NCBI GenBank assembly: GCA_023439125.1
Contig: JAEXOU010000009.1
Span: 124,001-188,000, forward strand
Direction: 5' to 3'
Length of the DNA stretch: 64,000 nucleotides
Origin: Bacillota bacterium
GTDB taxonomy: Bacteria; Bacillota; Clostridia; Lachnospirales; Lachnospiraceae
Below the pieces are notes generated by a model. It did not search any database. It was not told the origin of the DNA and worked only from the letters and a program-made list of their open reading frames with translations. The first letter of the stretch is position 1. Each line of letters begins with the position of its first letter. Below are positions 9,344-17,711 of the stretch, in pieces. The position numbers and the translations under genes are program-made.

Positions 9344-9506
9344 ATGTACCTCAACATTATGGAATTTAAGAGATTATTCGTTGGGAAACAATTCTTGAAC
9401 GGTCGTGAATTCCAAAGCAAATGTAATGTATTTTTGTATTGCCAGTAAGGACAGAACAGGTTTAGTAACAGCGTTAATTTTGAGACGAATAAAGGATGTG
9501 AGACCG
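9344..9506 (+). pseudogene. Relic of a tyrosine phosphatase
   Basis: The frame from 9405 reads NVMYFCIASKDRTGLVTALIL. This is the P-loop region of Y_phosphatase3/LipA-type protein tyrosine phosphatases, whose consensus is HC-x(5)-R within HCTAGKDRTG. The histidine is replaced by F and the glycine before KDRTG by S. Upstream, frame 2 from ATG 9344 gives MYLNIME, resembling the preceding helix, but it is out of frame. Only this small part of the family remains. The relic runs in frame into the pyrophosphohydrolase gene, whose own start is ATG 9507. Confidence 0.55.
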
Positions 9507-9812
9507 ATGAAACAAGGTAAATTAGTTCGAGATAAAATACCACAGATTATTATTGCAGATGGCAAGATACCAATCACTAGAATCTTAGACCATAATGAGT
9601 ATCTGGAAGAATTGGATAAGAAGTTGAATGAAGAGATAGCAGAGTATCAAGCGGACAAGTCGATTGAAGAAATGGCGGATGTGCTTGAAGTTTTGTTCGC
9701 TATATGTGAGGCACGAGGACATTCTATTGAGGAATTGATGGAAGTACGTAACTCAAAAAAAGAACAACGTGGTGGATTTAATCAGAAGATATATTGGAGT
9801 GGTAATGAATAA
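9507..9812 (+). CDS. MazG-like NTP pyrophosphohydrolase
   Basis: From ATG 9507 the 101-residue protein reads KLVRDKIPQII and continues with EELDKKLNEEIAEYQ and EEMADVLEVL. The paired acidic EExxE and ExxD motifs are those of the all-alpha NTP-PPase (MazG/HisE) superfamily that bind Mg2+ and hydrolyse nucleoside triphosphates to monophosphate and pyrophosphate. The frame is open further upstream to 9405, but that portion is a phosphatase relic, so I place the start at 9507. Its stop overlaps the ATG of the HNH gene by one base (TAATG), which implies translational coupling. A house-cleaning role or a role in antiphage defence are both possible. Confidence 0.75.
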   Translation: MKQGKLVRDKIPQIIIADGKIPITRILDHNEYLEELDKKLNEEIAEYQADKSIEEMADVLEVLFAICEARGHSIEELMEVRNSKKEQRGGFNQKIYWSGNE

Positions 9813-10969
9813 TGCAGCTAACAATTGATGCACATTATTATAACAAATTGGATATTGAAGGTTTTTCTAAGATGATGAAAGATCCATCTTACTGCTATAA
9901 GTTTTATTGGTTGGAAGCAATCGTGCAGCTGATTTCTGAGAATATGACGGAAGCTACTTACGATGATATTATTGATGAGATGATCTCAAATGCTTGGTAT
10001 TCAGTTCTTGAATTTCACATTCATTTGAGTGGTATTTGGAACAATGGTGTCAAGGATAATCTGGAAAGAGCTGTACGTAAACTTAGAGATATGAGTGGAT
10101 TGCCGGCAAATGCCTCAAAAGTGGAGATAAAGAATGCTATCAAGCGATTTAATCAGCAACTCCATGCAGAAAAACAGGCATTAACATTAAATGTGCCATA
10201 TAAAGCGCTATCAGGATTTGCCAATAAGTCAGGTGAGAAAATTAGTTTAGATAGTAGTGCTGGAAGAATGATTGCGTATTATAATAAGTTAAGCGCAAGC
10301 GATATTCTATTACCATATACTTTCGGACCTGAAAGTGGTTTAAAGAAAAAGCTATTATTTAGTGATGCATGGATTCAAATGATTAGAGACAATACAGTAG
10401 CTATACTGGGCTGGATTCAATGTGAAAAAGTAAAATGGTTACAGAATAACAATCCAGAAGTTCCGGGACTGATCTATAAATTAGCTCCATTGGATGAAAA
10501 AATGAGAAAATTGTCTCATGTACGCAAATTGTGGGACGGTATATTAGATGTTTGCAACATCATAGATGTGTTTTCTGATAAAGTCATTGATAAACAAAAA
10601 TATGATGTTGATCATTTTATTCCTTGGTCGTTTGTAATGAATGATGAATTGTGGAATCTGATGCCGATGGATTCTTCTTTGAATTCTTCGAAAAATAACA
10701 GATTACCGGATTGGAATGAATTTTTTGCCCGTTTTGCGAACAATCAATACATATTGTACGAGATGGTGTATGCAAAAGATGGTATCAGAAAATTATACGA
10801 GGCATGTTACAGGGATAATTTACATTCTATTTGGGCTAATCAGGAATTGTATCGAAAAGGAAATTCTGATATAGAGTTTTATGGAATTCTAGAGAAGAAC
10901 ATGCGTCCTGTGTATGATTCAGCAAGAAGACAAGGGTATGATTTATGGGATAAAAGATTTGTAGGATAA
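9812..10969 (+). CDS. HNH-family nuclease
   Basis: The 385-residue protein has a C-terminal HNH (His-Me finger) core. DVDHFIPWSF (about residues 268-277) supplies the first metal/catalytic histidine, ELWNLMPMD the middle strand, and NSSKNNRLPDW (about 291-301) the N-K-LP segment typical of HNH_4-like nucleases related to Cas9 and McrA domains. The first 230 residues are alpha-helical and unrecognised and may bind nucleic acid or a partner. There is no signal peptide, so it acts in the cytoplasm. It is translationally coupled to the NTP pyrophosphohydrolase. No methyltransferase or specificity subunit is nearby. Confidence 0.75.
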   Translation: MQLTIDAHYYNKLDIEGFSKMMKDPSYCYKFYWLEAIVQLISENMTEATYDDIIDEMISNAWYSVLEFHIHLSGIWNNGVKDNLERAVRKLRDMSGLPANASKVEIKNAIKRFNQQLHAEKQALTLNVPYKALSGFANKSGEKISLDSSAGRMIAYYNKLSASDILLPYTFGPESGLKKKLLFSDAWIQMIRDNTVAILGWIQCEKVKWLQNNNPEVPGLIYKLAPLDEKMRKLSHVRKLWDGILDVCNIIDVFSDKVIDKQKYDVDHFIPWSFVMNDELWNLMPMDSSLNSSKNNRLPDWNEFFARFANNQYILYEMVYAKDGIRKLYEACYRDNLHSIWANQELYRKGNSDIEFYGILEKNMRPVYDSARRQGYDLWDKRFVG

Positions 10970-11018
10970 ATCATTTAGAGAGAAAAGCGATTCGGTAATT
11001 AAGGAGAGGTGTAATTAT

Positions 11019-11101
11019 ATGAAAAAAAACATATTTTAGGAGTTATCGTTGGTGCATTGTTATACTTTATTATATCAGTAATTATTCAGTTTGTTTTTTA
11101 G
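11019..11101 (+). pseudogene. Small single-span membrane peptide, frameshifted in poly-A
   Basis: AAGGAGAG (11001-11008) precedes ATG 11019, which runs into an A8 tract and stops after six codons. If the tract were one base longer the frame would continue as HILGVIVGALLYFIISVIIQ and end at TAG 11099-11101. That gives a 27-residue peptide of Lys-rich start plus one membrane helix. The strong ribosome site and the open hydrophobic frame argue for a real small gene. The indel may be a mutation, a phase-variable or slippage tract, or a sequencing error. Confidence 0.5.
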
Positions 11102-11210
11102 ATAATTAGGTATAATTTCAATTAGTGAGAATTGGAGTAGTACTGAGAAAGCTATTGAAAAAATTATTTGGTTAAGAAATTAGGAAGAATTGAAGAATAA
11201 TAAATTTACT

Positions 11211-11242
11211 TTAATAAGGTGACTGGTGGGTCACCTTATTAA
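11211..11242. terminator. Perfect 12-bp hairpin, probably a terminator
   Basis: TTAATAAGGTGA (11211-11222) pairs exactly with TCACCTTATTAA (11231-11242) around an 8-base loop. T-rich flanks are weak on both strands. It lies between a plus-strand block and the 3' end of minus-strand msrAB, so a bidirectional terminator is the likeliest role. Confidence 0.6.
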
Positions 11243-11318
11243 GTTTAAGTTGTAAACATCACAAAGGCTCAGACAAGAATGTGAATCGAATATAACACAG
11301 AGGAATAGCCAGTCAATC

Positions 11319-12266
11319 CTACAAATCTTTCAAGTACTCTTCATACCCACGCTCAGCCATCTGGCTCTTTGGAATAAATTCTAGTGCTGCAGAATTGATA
11401 CAGTAACGCAAGCCTCCGGTTTCTTTTGGACCATCTGTAAATACATGGCCAAGGTGGCTATCTGAGTGGTGACTTCTGACCTCTGTTCGAAACATACCGT
11501 GGCTCAAATCTTGCTTCTCATCTACATATCCATTATTAATCGGTTTGGTGAAGGCTGGCCATCCACAGCCAGAATTATATTTATCTTTGGAGGAAAACAA
11601 AGGCTTTTTACTTACAAGATCAACATAGATACCTTCTTCAAAATGATGGTCATACTCATTTTGAAAAGGAGGTTCTGTCCCATTTTCTTGTGTTACATGG
11701 TATTGCATAGGTGTTAATATCTGTTTTAGTTCTTCTCTTGAAGGTGATTTCCAAGTTGTTTCGAGGAATTGTTTTCGACCGGATGCTTCATAATATTGTC
11801 GATATCGAAAAGAATTCTTTTTATAATAGTCTTGATGATACTCCTCTGCGGGATAGAATTCGACAGCAGGGAGTATTGGCGTTACAATACTTTTGCTTAA
11901 AATCTTACTATTTTCTAATTCCTGCTTATAGTCCATAGCAATACGTTTTTGCTCTTCATTGTAATAGAATACGGCAGTCTGATAACTTTTACCACGATCA
12001 TGAAACTGACCACCTTCATCGGTAGGGTCTATACTCATAAAGAAAGCTTCAACTAATTCACGATAAGGAAGAATTTGTTCATTATAAGTGATTTGTACAG
12101 CTTCGTAATGTCCTGTATTTCCCTGGCACACTTGCTCATATGTTGGTTTTGTAACAGTACCTCCGGTATATCCAACAACTACATTCGTAACACCATCAAA
12201 GCGATCGAATGGTTTTACCATACACCAGAAGCATCCGCCTGCGAACATTGCTAATGAATTTGACAT
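11319..12266 (-). CDS. msrAB: MsrA-MsrB fusion, methionine sulfoxide reductase
   Basis: This 315-residue bifunctional enzyme reduces both epimers of methionine sulfoxide in oxidised proteins. The N-terminal MsrA domain has the catalytic motif AGGCFWCM (about residues 9-16). The C-terminal MsrB domain starts near 175 and has SGCGWPAFTKPI, RSHHSDSHLGHVF and the catalytic cysteine in RYCINSAALEF (about 288-298). The MsrB part lacks the usual CxxC zinc pairs, as in many MsrAB fusions. There is no signal peptide, so it is cytoplasmic. AGGAGG precedes the start on the minus strand. A copy of its 3' end survives as a scrap at 14.8 kb. Confidence 0.95.
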   Translation of the reverse strand: MSNSLAMFAGGCFWCMVKPFDRFDGVTNVVVGYTGGTVTKPTYEQVCQGNTGHYEAVQITYNEQILPYRELVEAFFMSIDPTDEGGQFHDRGKSYQTAVFYYNEEQKRIAMDYKQELENSKILSKSIVTPILPAVEFYPAEEYHQDYYKKNSFRYRQYYEASGRKQFLETTWKSPSREELKQILTPMQYHVTQENGTEPPFQNEYDHHFEEGIYVDLVSKKPLFSSKDKYNSGCGWPAFTKPINNGYVDEKQDLSHGMFRTEVRSHHSDSHLGHVFTDGPKETGGLRYCINSAALEFIPKSQMAERGYEEYLKDL

Positions 12267-12473
12267 AATGACCTCCTATGATTGATCTGTTACCTATATT
12301 GTACTATAAATTCAGTACGATATCATGTGAAATAATGGTATTTATGAAGTTTAGTGGTTGCAACCTCATTTCATTGGTTGCGAGATAGGATGATTATGGT
12401 ATAGTATTACCAAGAAGTTAACTATCTTTATTAATAAATGAATTTATCGATACATGATTCCAAGGAGGATGTT

Positions 12474-12995
12474 ATGTCAAAGATTACAATTAGTACAGCT
12501 AGATTGTGCTTAGAACCATTAGGAATGAAATATTTGGAGTCAACTCATGCATATTCTACAGATCTTGAAAATACCAGGCTTATGGTATATCTGCCTCATG
12601 AGAATAAGCAAGAGACAATTGATTTTTTGAAAGATCTTGATGAATCGTGGAATGAGGAACAACAAACAGTTTATGAATTTGCTATCTTACTGAACGGAAT
12701 ACATATAGGGGCTGTAAGTTTGTATCTTGATAATAAAATTGGAGAATTGGGCTGGATAATAGATAAACGATATTGGAAGCAAGGGTACGCGACGGAAGCT
12801 GCCAAGGCATTGATGGAGTATGCGATAGCCAAGTTACACATTAAGCATTTTATTGCTCATTGTGATAGTGAAAATATAGGCTCATATAAAGTTATGGAAA
12901 GTTTGGGAATGACATTAAAGGAGAGGTCATCTGGAAGAAAAAATAGAGCATCGGATGAGGTTAGAGAAGAATTGATGTACGAGTATGTGATATGA
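12474..12995 (+). CDS. GNAT acetyltransferase, RimJ/RimL type
   Basis: The 173-residue protein has the acetyl-CoA fold of RimJ/RimL-like N-acetyltransferases: TARLCLEPL at the start, a central strand IGELGWIIDKRYWKQGYATEAAK (GYA loop for pyrophosphate binding) and a late HCDSENIGSYKVMESLGM motif. The acceptor could be a protein N-terminus or a small molecule. AAGGAGG at 12462-12468 is well spaced only for the ATG at 12474, so an upstream in-frame ATG at 12438 is not the start. It stands alone between msrAB (divergent) and the GHL10 gene. Confidence 0.85.
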   Translation: MSKITISTARLCLEPLGMKYLESTHAYSTDLENTRLMVYLPHENKQETIDFLKDLDESWNEEQQTVYEFAILLNGIHIGAVSLYLDNKIGELGWIIDKRYWKQGYATEAAKALMEYAIAKLHIKHFIAHCDSENIGSYKVMESLGMTLKERSSGRKNRASDEVREELMYEYVI

Positions 12996-13314
12996 TACGA
13001 AAAGAGCTCTATATCAAGTGTGATAAGGTTATAACAAACCACAGAGTCTGTAAAGCACTGAATGTCCTGATAGATATAAAACAAGGTCTGAGAGCCCATT
13101 AGCATTATGTGGCCTAAGTGGTAATACTTAAGCAGAAACTTATACTAAAGATTTAGGAAAATCATGGATAATAATATCCAATTCTCCCCTGTGGAAAAGC
13201 ATGTAAAAATACAATAAAATTTTACATATAGAATGTATTGTATGTTTATACTTTCTTACGTTGAGTTAGTACACTTACATTCTTTACAAATTGATTTTAT
13301 AGGGGAACAAAGTT
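12996..13314. other. Non-coding stretch before the GHL10 gene
   Basis: There is no credible gene in these 319 bases. A 65-codon frame starting at 13233 is a shadow that overlaps the GHL10 signal peptide region. The stretch presumably holds the GHL10 promoter, but I could not pick a confident -35/-10 pair. Confidence 0.4.
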
Positions 13315-14583
13315 ATGTTGAATCAAATGATGAGGCGACTGATGAGACAAATCATAGCAGTTATGTTAATGATTTGTTTTATCACTGGTATTGTGACAGT
13401 GCCAGTATATGCCGAGGAGCATTTCAGTAATGGGAAGGCTACTGAAATTTATACTACTTCTAAAACGAAGGAATTGAAAGCAGTATGGATTTCATATCTG
13501 GAATTCAAGTCTACTGGGTATACAAAAAAAGAATTCCAAACTCAAATAACGAAGATGTTTAATAATGTAGTAGCACAGGGAATGAATGCAGTTGTTGTAC
13601 ATGTTCGTCCTTTTGGAGATGCGATGTATAAATCGAGTTACTTCCCTTGGTCAAAATACTGTTCGGGAGTACAAGGTAAGAATCCAGGGTTTGATCCATT
13701 AGAGATCATGGTTACTGAAGCACATAAACGTGGTTTACAGTTCCATGCTTGGATAAATCCTTACCGCGTAACGCTGGCGAATACTGATATTACAACACTT
13801 GCTGCCAATAATCCTGCTCGTAAATGGTTGACAGATAAGTATAAAGGTAATGATCGTTATATTCTATCTTACGGAGGCAACTTATACTACAATCCCGGCA
13901 GCGTTGTCGTTCGAAAATTAATTCGAAAAGGTATTAAGGAAATTGTTCAAAACTATGATGTAGATGGAATTCACTTTGATGATTACTTTTATCCAACATT
14001 AGGTAGTAATTATAAGAAACTATTTGATGCTCCTGAATATCAGAAATATGTTGCCGATTGTAAAGAAAAAGGGGTCAAAAATGTTCTATCCATTGCAAAT
14101 TGGAGAAGACGTAATGTTAATTGGTTGATTAAGAACCTGTATAATGACATTAAGAAGGTTGATTCGAAAACTGTATTCGGAATTAGCCCAGGAGGATACT
14201 TAGATACGTTATTAATGGATGACCGGTATTATGTTGATATCAAGACATGGATGGGAAAAGCAGGGTATGTTGATTATATTTGTCCACAGATTTATTGGGG
14301 ATTCAATCATAGTATCTATCCATTTGATCGAACAGTAAAACGTTGGAAAGCTCTCTTAAAAACCAATCGCGTAGATTTATATATTGGTATTCCAGTCTAC
14401 AAGGTAGGTACAACAGAAGAACCAGAATTTAAGAATAATCCTAATATTCTAGTAGATATGGTGGAATTTTGTCAAAATAGTGGTTCGGTATCTGGATATA
14501 TGTTCTACCGATATGATTATTTTTATCGTTCTAATACTAAGAAAGCAGTAAATTTATTAATAAACAAATTAAATCGATCATAA
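13315..14583 (+). CDS. Secreted glycosyl hydrolase-like protein, GHL10/DUF187
   Basis: The 422-residue protein begins with a positively charged start and a hydrophobic stretch ending VPVYAEE (about residues 16-33), a signal peptide for secretion. The mature part matches GHL10 (formerly DUF187) beta/alpha-barrel proteins: KAVWISYLEF, VHVRPFGDAMY, FDPLEIMVTEAHKRGLQFHAWINPY, DVDGIHFDDYFYP and ICPQIYWG. The acidic pair in HFDDYF is in the position expected for catalysis. The family acts on cell-wall or polysaccharide substrates, but specificities are poorly known. Other in-frame ATGs occur within the first six codons, so the exact start is open. Palindrome copy A follows 53 bases later. Confidence 0.9.
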   Translation: MLNQMMRRLMRQIIAVMLMICFITGIVTVPVYAEEHFSNGKATEIYTTSKTKELKAVWISYLEFKSTGYTKKEFQTQITKMFNNVVAQGMNAVVVHVRPFGDAMYKSSYFPWSKYCSGVQGKNPGFDPLEIMVTEAHKRGLQFHAWINPYRVTLANTDITTLAANNPARKWLTDKYKGNDRYILSYGGNLYYNPGSVVVRKLIRKGIKEIVQNYDVDGIHFDDYFYPTLGSNYKKLFDAPEYQKYVADCKEKGVKNVLSIANWRRRNVNWLIKNLYNDIKKVDSKTVFGISPGGYLDTLLMDDRYYVDIKTWMGKAGYVDYICPQIYWGFNHSIYPFDRTVKRWKALLKTNRVDLYIGIPVYKVGTTEEPEFKNNPNILVDMVEFCQNSGSVSGYMFYRYDYFYRSNTKKAVNLLINKLNRS

Positions 14584-14636
14584 AAAAAATAGAATCTAAT
14601 GCCATATAGATTTTAGAAAGGTTTTGTTAATTAGTA

Positions 14637-14808
14637 GGGGCTATCGCATTAAGAGTAGTATGAATAAAGAATGAAGAGGGATCGTATATTTTCGCTGTAG
14701 CGCTACGCTCACAAGCCCCACAAAGTGCGTGTGGGGACTTGTAAGGCACTCCGAAAAATACCATCGCCCTTCATTCTTTTATTCAATATTCAGCTAGTGC
14801 GACAGCCC
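14637..14808 (+). repeat. Palindromic element alpha, copy A
   Basis: The outer ends GGGGCTATCGCATTA (14637-14651) and TAGTGCGACAGCCC (14795-14808) are imperfect inverted repeats. Inside, arms near 14670-14692 and 14755-14775 pair, with a few mismatches. The core hairpin ACAAGCCCCAC / GTGGGGACTTGT occupies about 14711-14742. It shares core, arms and ends with copies D and E. It lies just downstream of the GHL10 gene, in the same orientation. Confidence 0.85.
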
Positions 14809-14822
14809 ATTTTAATCTTTGC

Positions 14823-14912
14823 TTATAAAAGCGAATCTGAATCATATCTGCGCTCTGCCACCTGATCCTTTGGAATAAATTCTAGTGCTGCAGAATTGAT
14901 ACAGTATCGCGA
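14823..14912 (-). pseudogene. Relic of a second msrB 3' end
   Basis: On the minus strand this reads SRYCINSAALEFIPKDQVAER and ends at TAA 14823-14825. More than 35 bases are nearly identical to the 3' end of msrAB (around 11360-11410). The rest of the MsrB domain is missing. The in-frame codons upstream (to about 14960) read IIYEDGLSEWAKN, which is not MsrB. It is a duplicated or transferred fragment next to palindrome copy A. Confidence 0.75.
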
Positions 14913-15003
14913 GTTTTTTGCCCATTCAGACAACCCGTCCTCGTAGATGATAACCGTGCACGATTACATTGTCACCAACTGCTGACGTTAGTAGTTCTTA
15001 TAA

Positions 15004-15387
15004 CTACTCAAGGAGCATAGATATGACATCATCAGTACTTTCACAAGCATCGTAATCTCCAACAACTCCGTTTCTGTGGTAGACAATTCCCCTTTTCTCA
15101 TTCTCCTCAAGACATTTCATAAATATTTCAATGCCATATTTTTGAATAAAAGCAATAAAGCCCTTTACCTTTGTCTTTTTAAGAACGCCCTCATCGCAAA
15201 GCTGAGTACATTCATAGCAGCCTTTTAGACCTTTTTCCATAGAACATTTTCTATTGATACAATTAGGCGCAAAAACACATTTTCCTGATTCACATCCTGT
15301 ACAGGAATTATCGCCTAGATTTCTAACTTCTTCTGAACACACACAGCATGCCAACCCACATCTTGCAATACCAAACAATCTGTTCAT
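15004..15387 (-). CDS. Cys-rich DUF3795 protein
   Basis: The 127-residue protein has an N-terminal half packed with cysteines (CGLACCVCSEEV, CTGCESGKC, CINRKCSM and CYECTQLC), the pattern of the DUF3795 family. These cysteines probably bind zinc or a metal cluster; the function is unknown. The C-terminal half is helical and acidic. AGGAGG precedes the ATG on the minus strand (about 15396-15401). The gene is monocistronic, and no membrane segment is visible. Confidence 0.8.
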   Translation of the reverse strand: MNRLFGIARCGLACCVCSEEVRNLGDNSCTGCESGKCVFAPNCINRKCSMEKGLKGCYECTQLCDEGVLKKTKVKGFIAFIQKYGIEIFMKCLEENEKRGIVYHRNGVVGDYDACESTDDVISMLLE

Positions 15388-15650
15388 AACTTTATCCTCC
15401 TTCGGCTAGTTACTTGATTAATGATACTTTATCCTTAAGTTCTATAGATTTAGTGTTTAGATTACTAGTTTGTTCTTTTACACTGAAGTAATAGTTCCTT
15501 CAAAGCTCCACAATGATTTTCTAAATCCTCAAATATGAAATCTAAGAAAAAATTTCATTCCTATGTAGCAATAATATTTTACTAACTTGTATAATTGTAA
15601 CATATTTAAGAAAAATTCACCACATTTCTATTACTTATGAACTAAACTCA

Positions 15651-15678
15651 TTGTCTTTATGTCATAAAATGGTATAAT
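15651..15678 (+). promoter_or_regulatory. Sigma-A promoter for the gene at 15794
   Basis: TTGTCT (15651-15656) and TATAAT (15673-15678) are separated by 16 bases. The rest of the 406-base stretch 15388-15793 shows nothing I can name. Confidence 0.6.
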
Positions 15679-15793
15679 AGGTCTATGATACCTTTAGGTA
15701 TTAGGTTATATACAAAGTGAGTAATATAAGTAACCAACTTAGAGTATTAACCAAAATATGAACATTACGATAATAGAATGGAGCGAGTAAATC

Positions 15794-16369
15794 ATGGGAA
15801 GAGATCGGGTTATAAAAAAAATTAAATCATCATCGATTGCATTAATTGTAATGGGAGGAATTTTTTGTTCCTTTTTTTCAATCTCTACTTTCGTCTTATT
15901 TGTGGGGGATGAGTCTAAAGCTGGATATATTTTTGCTGGATATTTTTTTGCTGGGTTGGCTTTGTTAATGTTGCCTGTTATCATCATCGGTATTTCTAGA
16001 TGTGTAAACCCTATGAAAGCTCGTTGCCTAAAGAAAAATCCCAAATTATTAGAACAGGCGGATGAGCTTTTTAGTGATATTATTTATCAAGATAAATTCA
16101 TAATCTATTCCAATCGAATTATTGCTAATGCAAAAGATCTTACACAAATGGCAGCATTTGATGAAATCGAGAGAATCAGTGAGAATTCTAGCTCGTATAA
16201 TGGAATTAGTACGGATCACTCAATTGTTCTTATTTTGCCTACCTATCAGATTAGGATTAGTGTTTATGCAAAGGGTAAAAGGACAATTAATGAATTAAAG
16301 CTTAATATTATACAACGATGTCCTAGAATTATGGCAAACTATACTATGTACAGGGATAGAATCGATTAA
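15794..16369 (+). CDS. Hypothetical two-span membrane protein
   Basis: The 191-residue protein has two close hydrophobic segments (about residues 14-36 and 43-66) followed by a soluble domain of about 120 residues with alternating beta strands (DKFIIYSNRIIANA, SIVLILPTYQIRISVY). I do not recognise the family. The layout resembles small membrane proteins with a cytoplasmic PH-like domain, but that is only a shape comparison. GGAGCG precedes the ATG and a clear promoter lies upstream. It is not in an obvious operon. Confidence 0.6.
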   Translation: MGRDRVIKKIKSSSIALIVMGGIFCSFFSISTFVLFVGDESKAGYIFAGYFFAGLALLMLPVIIIGISRCVNPMKARCLKKNPKLLEQADELFSDIIYQDKFIIYSNRIIANAKDLTQMAAFDEIERISENSSSYNGISTDHSIVLILPTYQIRISVYAKGKRTINELKLNIIQRCPRIMANYTMYRDRID

Positions 16370-16371
16370 TT

Positions 16372-16409
16372 CATATAGAATTGAGTAATACATATAGAAT
16401 TGAGTAATA
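16372..16409 (+). repeat. Two tandem 19-bp repeats
   Basis: The unit CATATAGAATTGAGTAATA occurs twice exactly (16372-16390 and 16391-16409), and CATAT begins a third. It lies between two genes. No function is evident. Confidence 0.8.
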
Positions 16410-16482
16410 CATATGAAATCACAATTTTGGTCAATCTTCTTTTTCTCATACCTGTTATGATAAAGCTACTGGAGGTGGTGAT

Positions 16483-17391
16483 ATGAGACAAACGGATTAC
16501 TTGTGGATGGTGCAAAAACTACAGGAGTACATTGAAGAACACTTACAAGATCAGGTGACACTTCGACAATTAGCCAATGTTTCAGGATATTCCCCTTGGC
16601 AGCTCAATCGTATCTTTAAGGAGGCGACTGGAAAAAGTCCTTATGAATATATGAGGTTACGTCGGTTGACACAAGCCGCTTTGGTGCTGCGAGATGAGAA
16701 TAAGAGGGTATTGGATGTGGCACTAGATTATGTTTTTGACAGCCAAGAAGGCTTTACACGAGCATTTTCGAAGGAATTTGGAGTGTCTCCATATCAATAT
16801 CACAAAGAATCCCCTCCAATTCAATTATTCCTGCCACAGAAGGTATTTGATACCTATCGAGGAATAATGAACTGTCAATCTTATAACAAAGAAAGAGAGG
16901 AAAAGGATATGAAGACTGTATTTGTTCAGGTCATTGAACGACCAGCACGTAAATGTCTCATCAAGCGAGGTAAGAATGCAGCAGAATATTTTGCATACTG
17001 TGAGGAAGTGGGCTGTGATGTCTGGAACGTGCTAACAAGTGTAAAAGAAGCGCTCTATGAACCAATTGGAATGTGGATGCCAAAGAATATGAGAGCTAAT
17101 GGTTCAGAATATATTCAGGGAGTGGAACTTCCAATCGAATATAATAAACCAATCCCTGAAGGATTTGAGTTAATTGAATTACCACCTTGTACGATGATGA
17201 TCTTCCAGGGAGAGCAATATAATGATGACGATTTTGGTGAAGTAATCCAAGAGGTATGGGAACATATCGAAAAGTTCAATCCTGAAATCTACGGATATGA
17301 ATGGGCACCAGAGGAAGCACCAAGATTCCAACTTGCTCCAATGGGAGAACGAGGATATATTGAGGCTAGACCAGTTAAGAAGAGAAAGTAA
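16483..17391 (+). CDS. AraC-type regulator with GyrI-like ligand domain
   Basis: The 302-residue protein has an N-terminal AraC/XylS double HTH (about residues 8-105, with LRQLANVSGYSPWQLNRIFKE and the second helix VLDVALDYVFDSQEGFTRAF). It is followed from about 140 by a GyrI-like/SOUL-type effector-binding domain (VFVQVIERPARKCLIKRG, then LPPCTMMIFQGEQ). This order is that of Rob/SoxS-like multidrug-responsive activators. It probably senses a hydrophobic or toxic small molecule; its target genes are not evident here. GGAGGTGGTG precedes the ATG. Confidence 0.85.
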   Translation: MRQTDYLWMVQKLQEYIEEHLQDQVTLRQLANVSGYSPWQLNRIFKEATGKSPYEYMRLRRLTQAALVLRDENKRVLDVALDYVFDSQEGFTRAFSKEFGVSPYQYHKESPPIQLFLPQKVFDTYRGIMNCQSYNKEREEKDMKTVFVQVIERPARKCLIKRGKNAAEYFAYCEEVGCDVWNVLTSVKEALYEPIGMWMPKNMRANGSEYIQGVELPIEYNKPIPEGFELIELPPCTMMIFQGEQYNDDDFGEVIQEVWEHIEKFNPEIYGYEWAPEEAPRFQLAPMGERGYIEARPVKKRK

Positions 17392-17405
17392 ATAAAAAAT
17401 TGTTA

Positions 17406-17434
17406 TTGACTACTTTAAAAACTTAGTTTACAAT
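17406..17434 (+). promoter_or_regulatory. pheST promoter
   Basis: TTGACT (17406-17411) and TACAAT (17429-17434) are separated by exactly 17 bases, immediately ahead of the T-box leader. Confidence 0.85.
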
Positions 17435-17711
17435 ATGCATAAATGTTGAAGGTGTGTAAGTAGTTTGTAAATATAAGTTCACAGAGAGTCCGTGTCATCG
17501 GCTGGGAGCATGGATGAATTAGTTACAGATGAATTTCAGCACTGGAGTTTTTCACGAAAACTACATGTAATGATTTAAATTACATAGATTAAGTGAATGT
17601 AGTTGCTGCATTAAAGCATATCAAGTGCAGATATTGATCGATATCTGAACATGGGTGGTACCGCGGGTTTGCTCGTCCCATACTTTTAAGTGTGGAACGG
17701 GCTTTTTTTGT
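17435..17711 (+). promoter_or_regulatory. T-box riboswitch (Phe) with terminator
   Basis: The leader carries the T-box signature GGGTGGTACCGCGG (about 17654-17667), which binds the acceptor end of uncharged tRNA. A terminator stem follows: GCTCGTCCCATAC pairs with GTGTGGAACGGGC, then T7, about 17671-17710. Stem I features (CAGAGAGTCCGTG, near 17480) are visible, and a TTC in GAATTTCAGC (about 17532) fits a phenylalanine specifier. Uncharged tRNA-Phe should stabilise the antiterminator and let transcription reach pheST. Confidence 0.9.

Noticed and set aside
13233..13430. 65-codon frame before the GHL10 gene
   Set aside because: It overlaps the GHL10 start in another frame and lacks a ribosome site.
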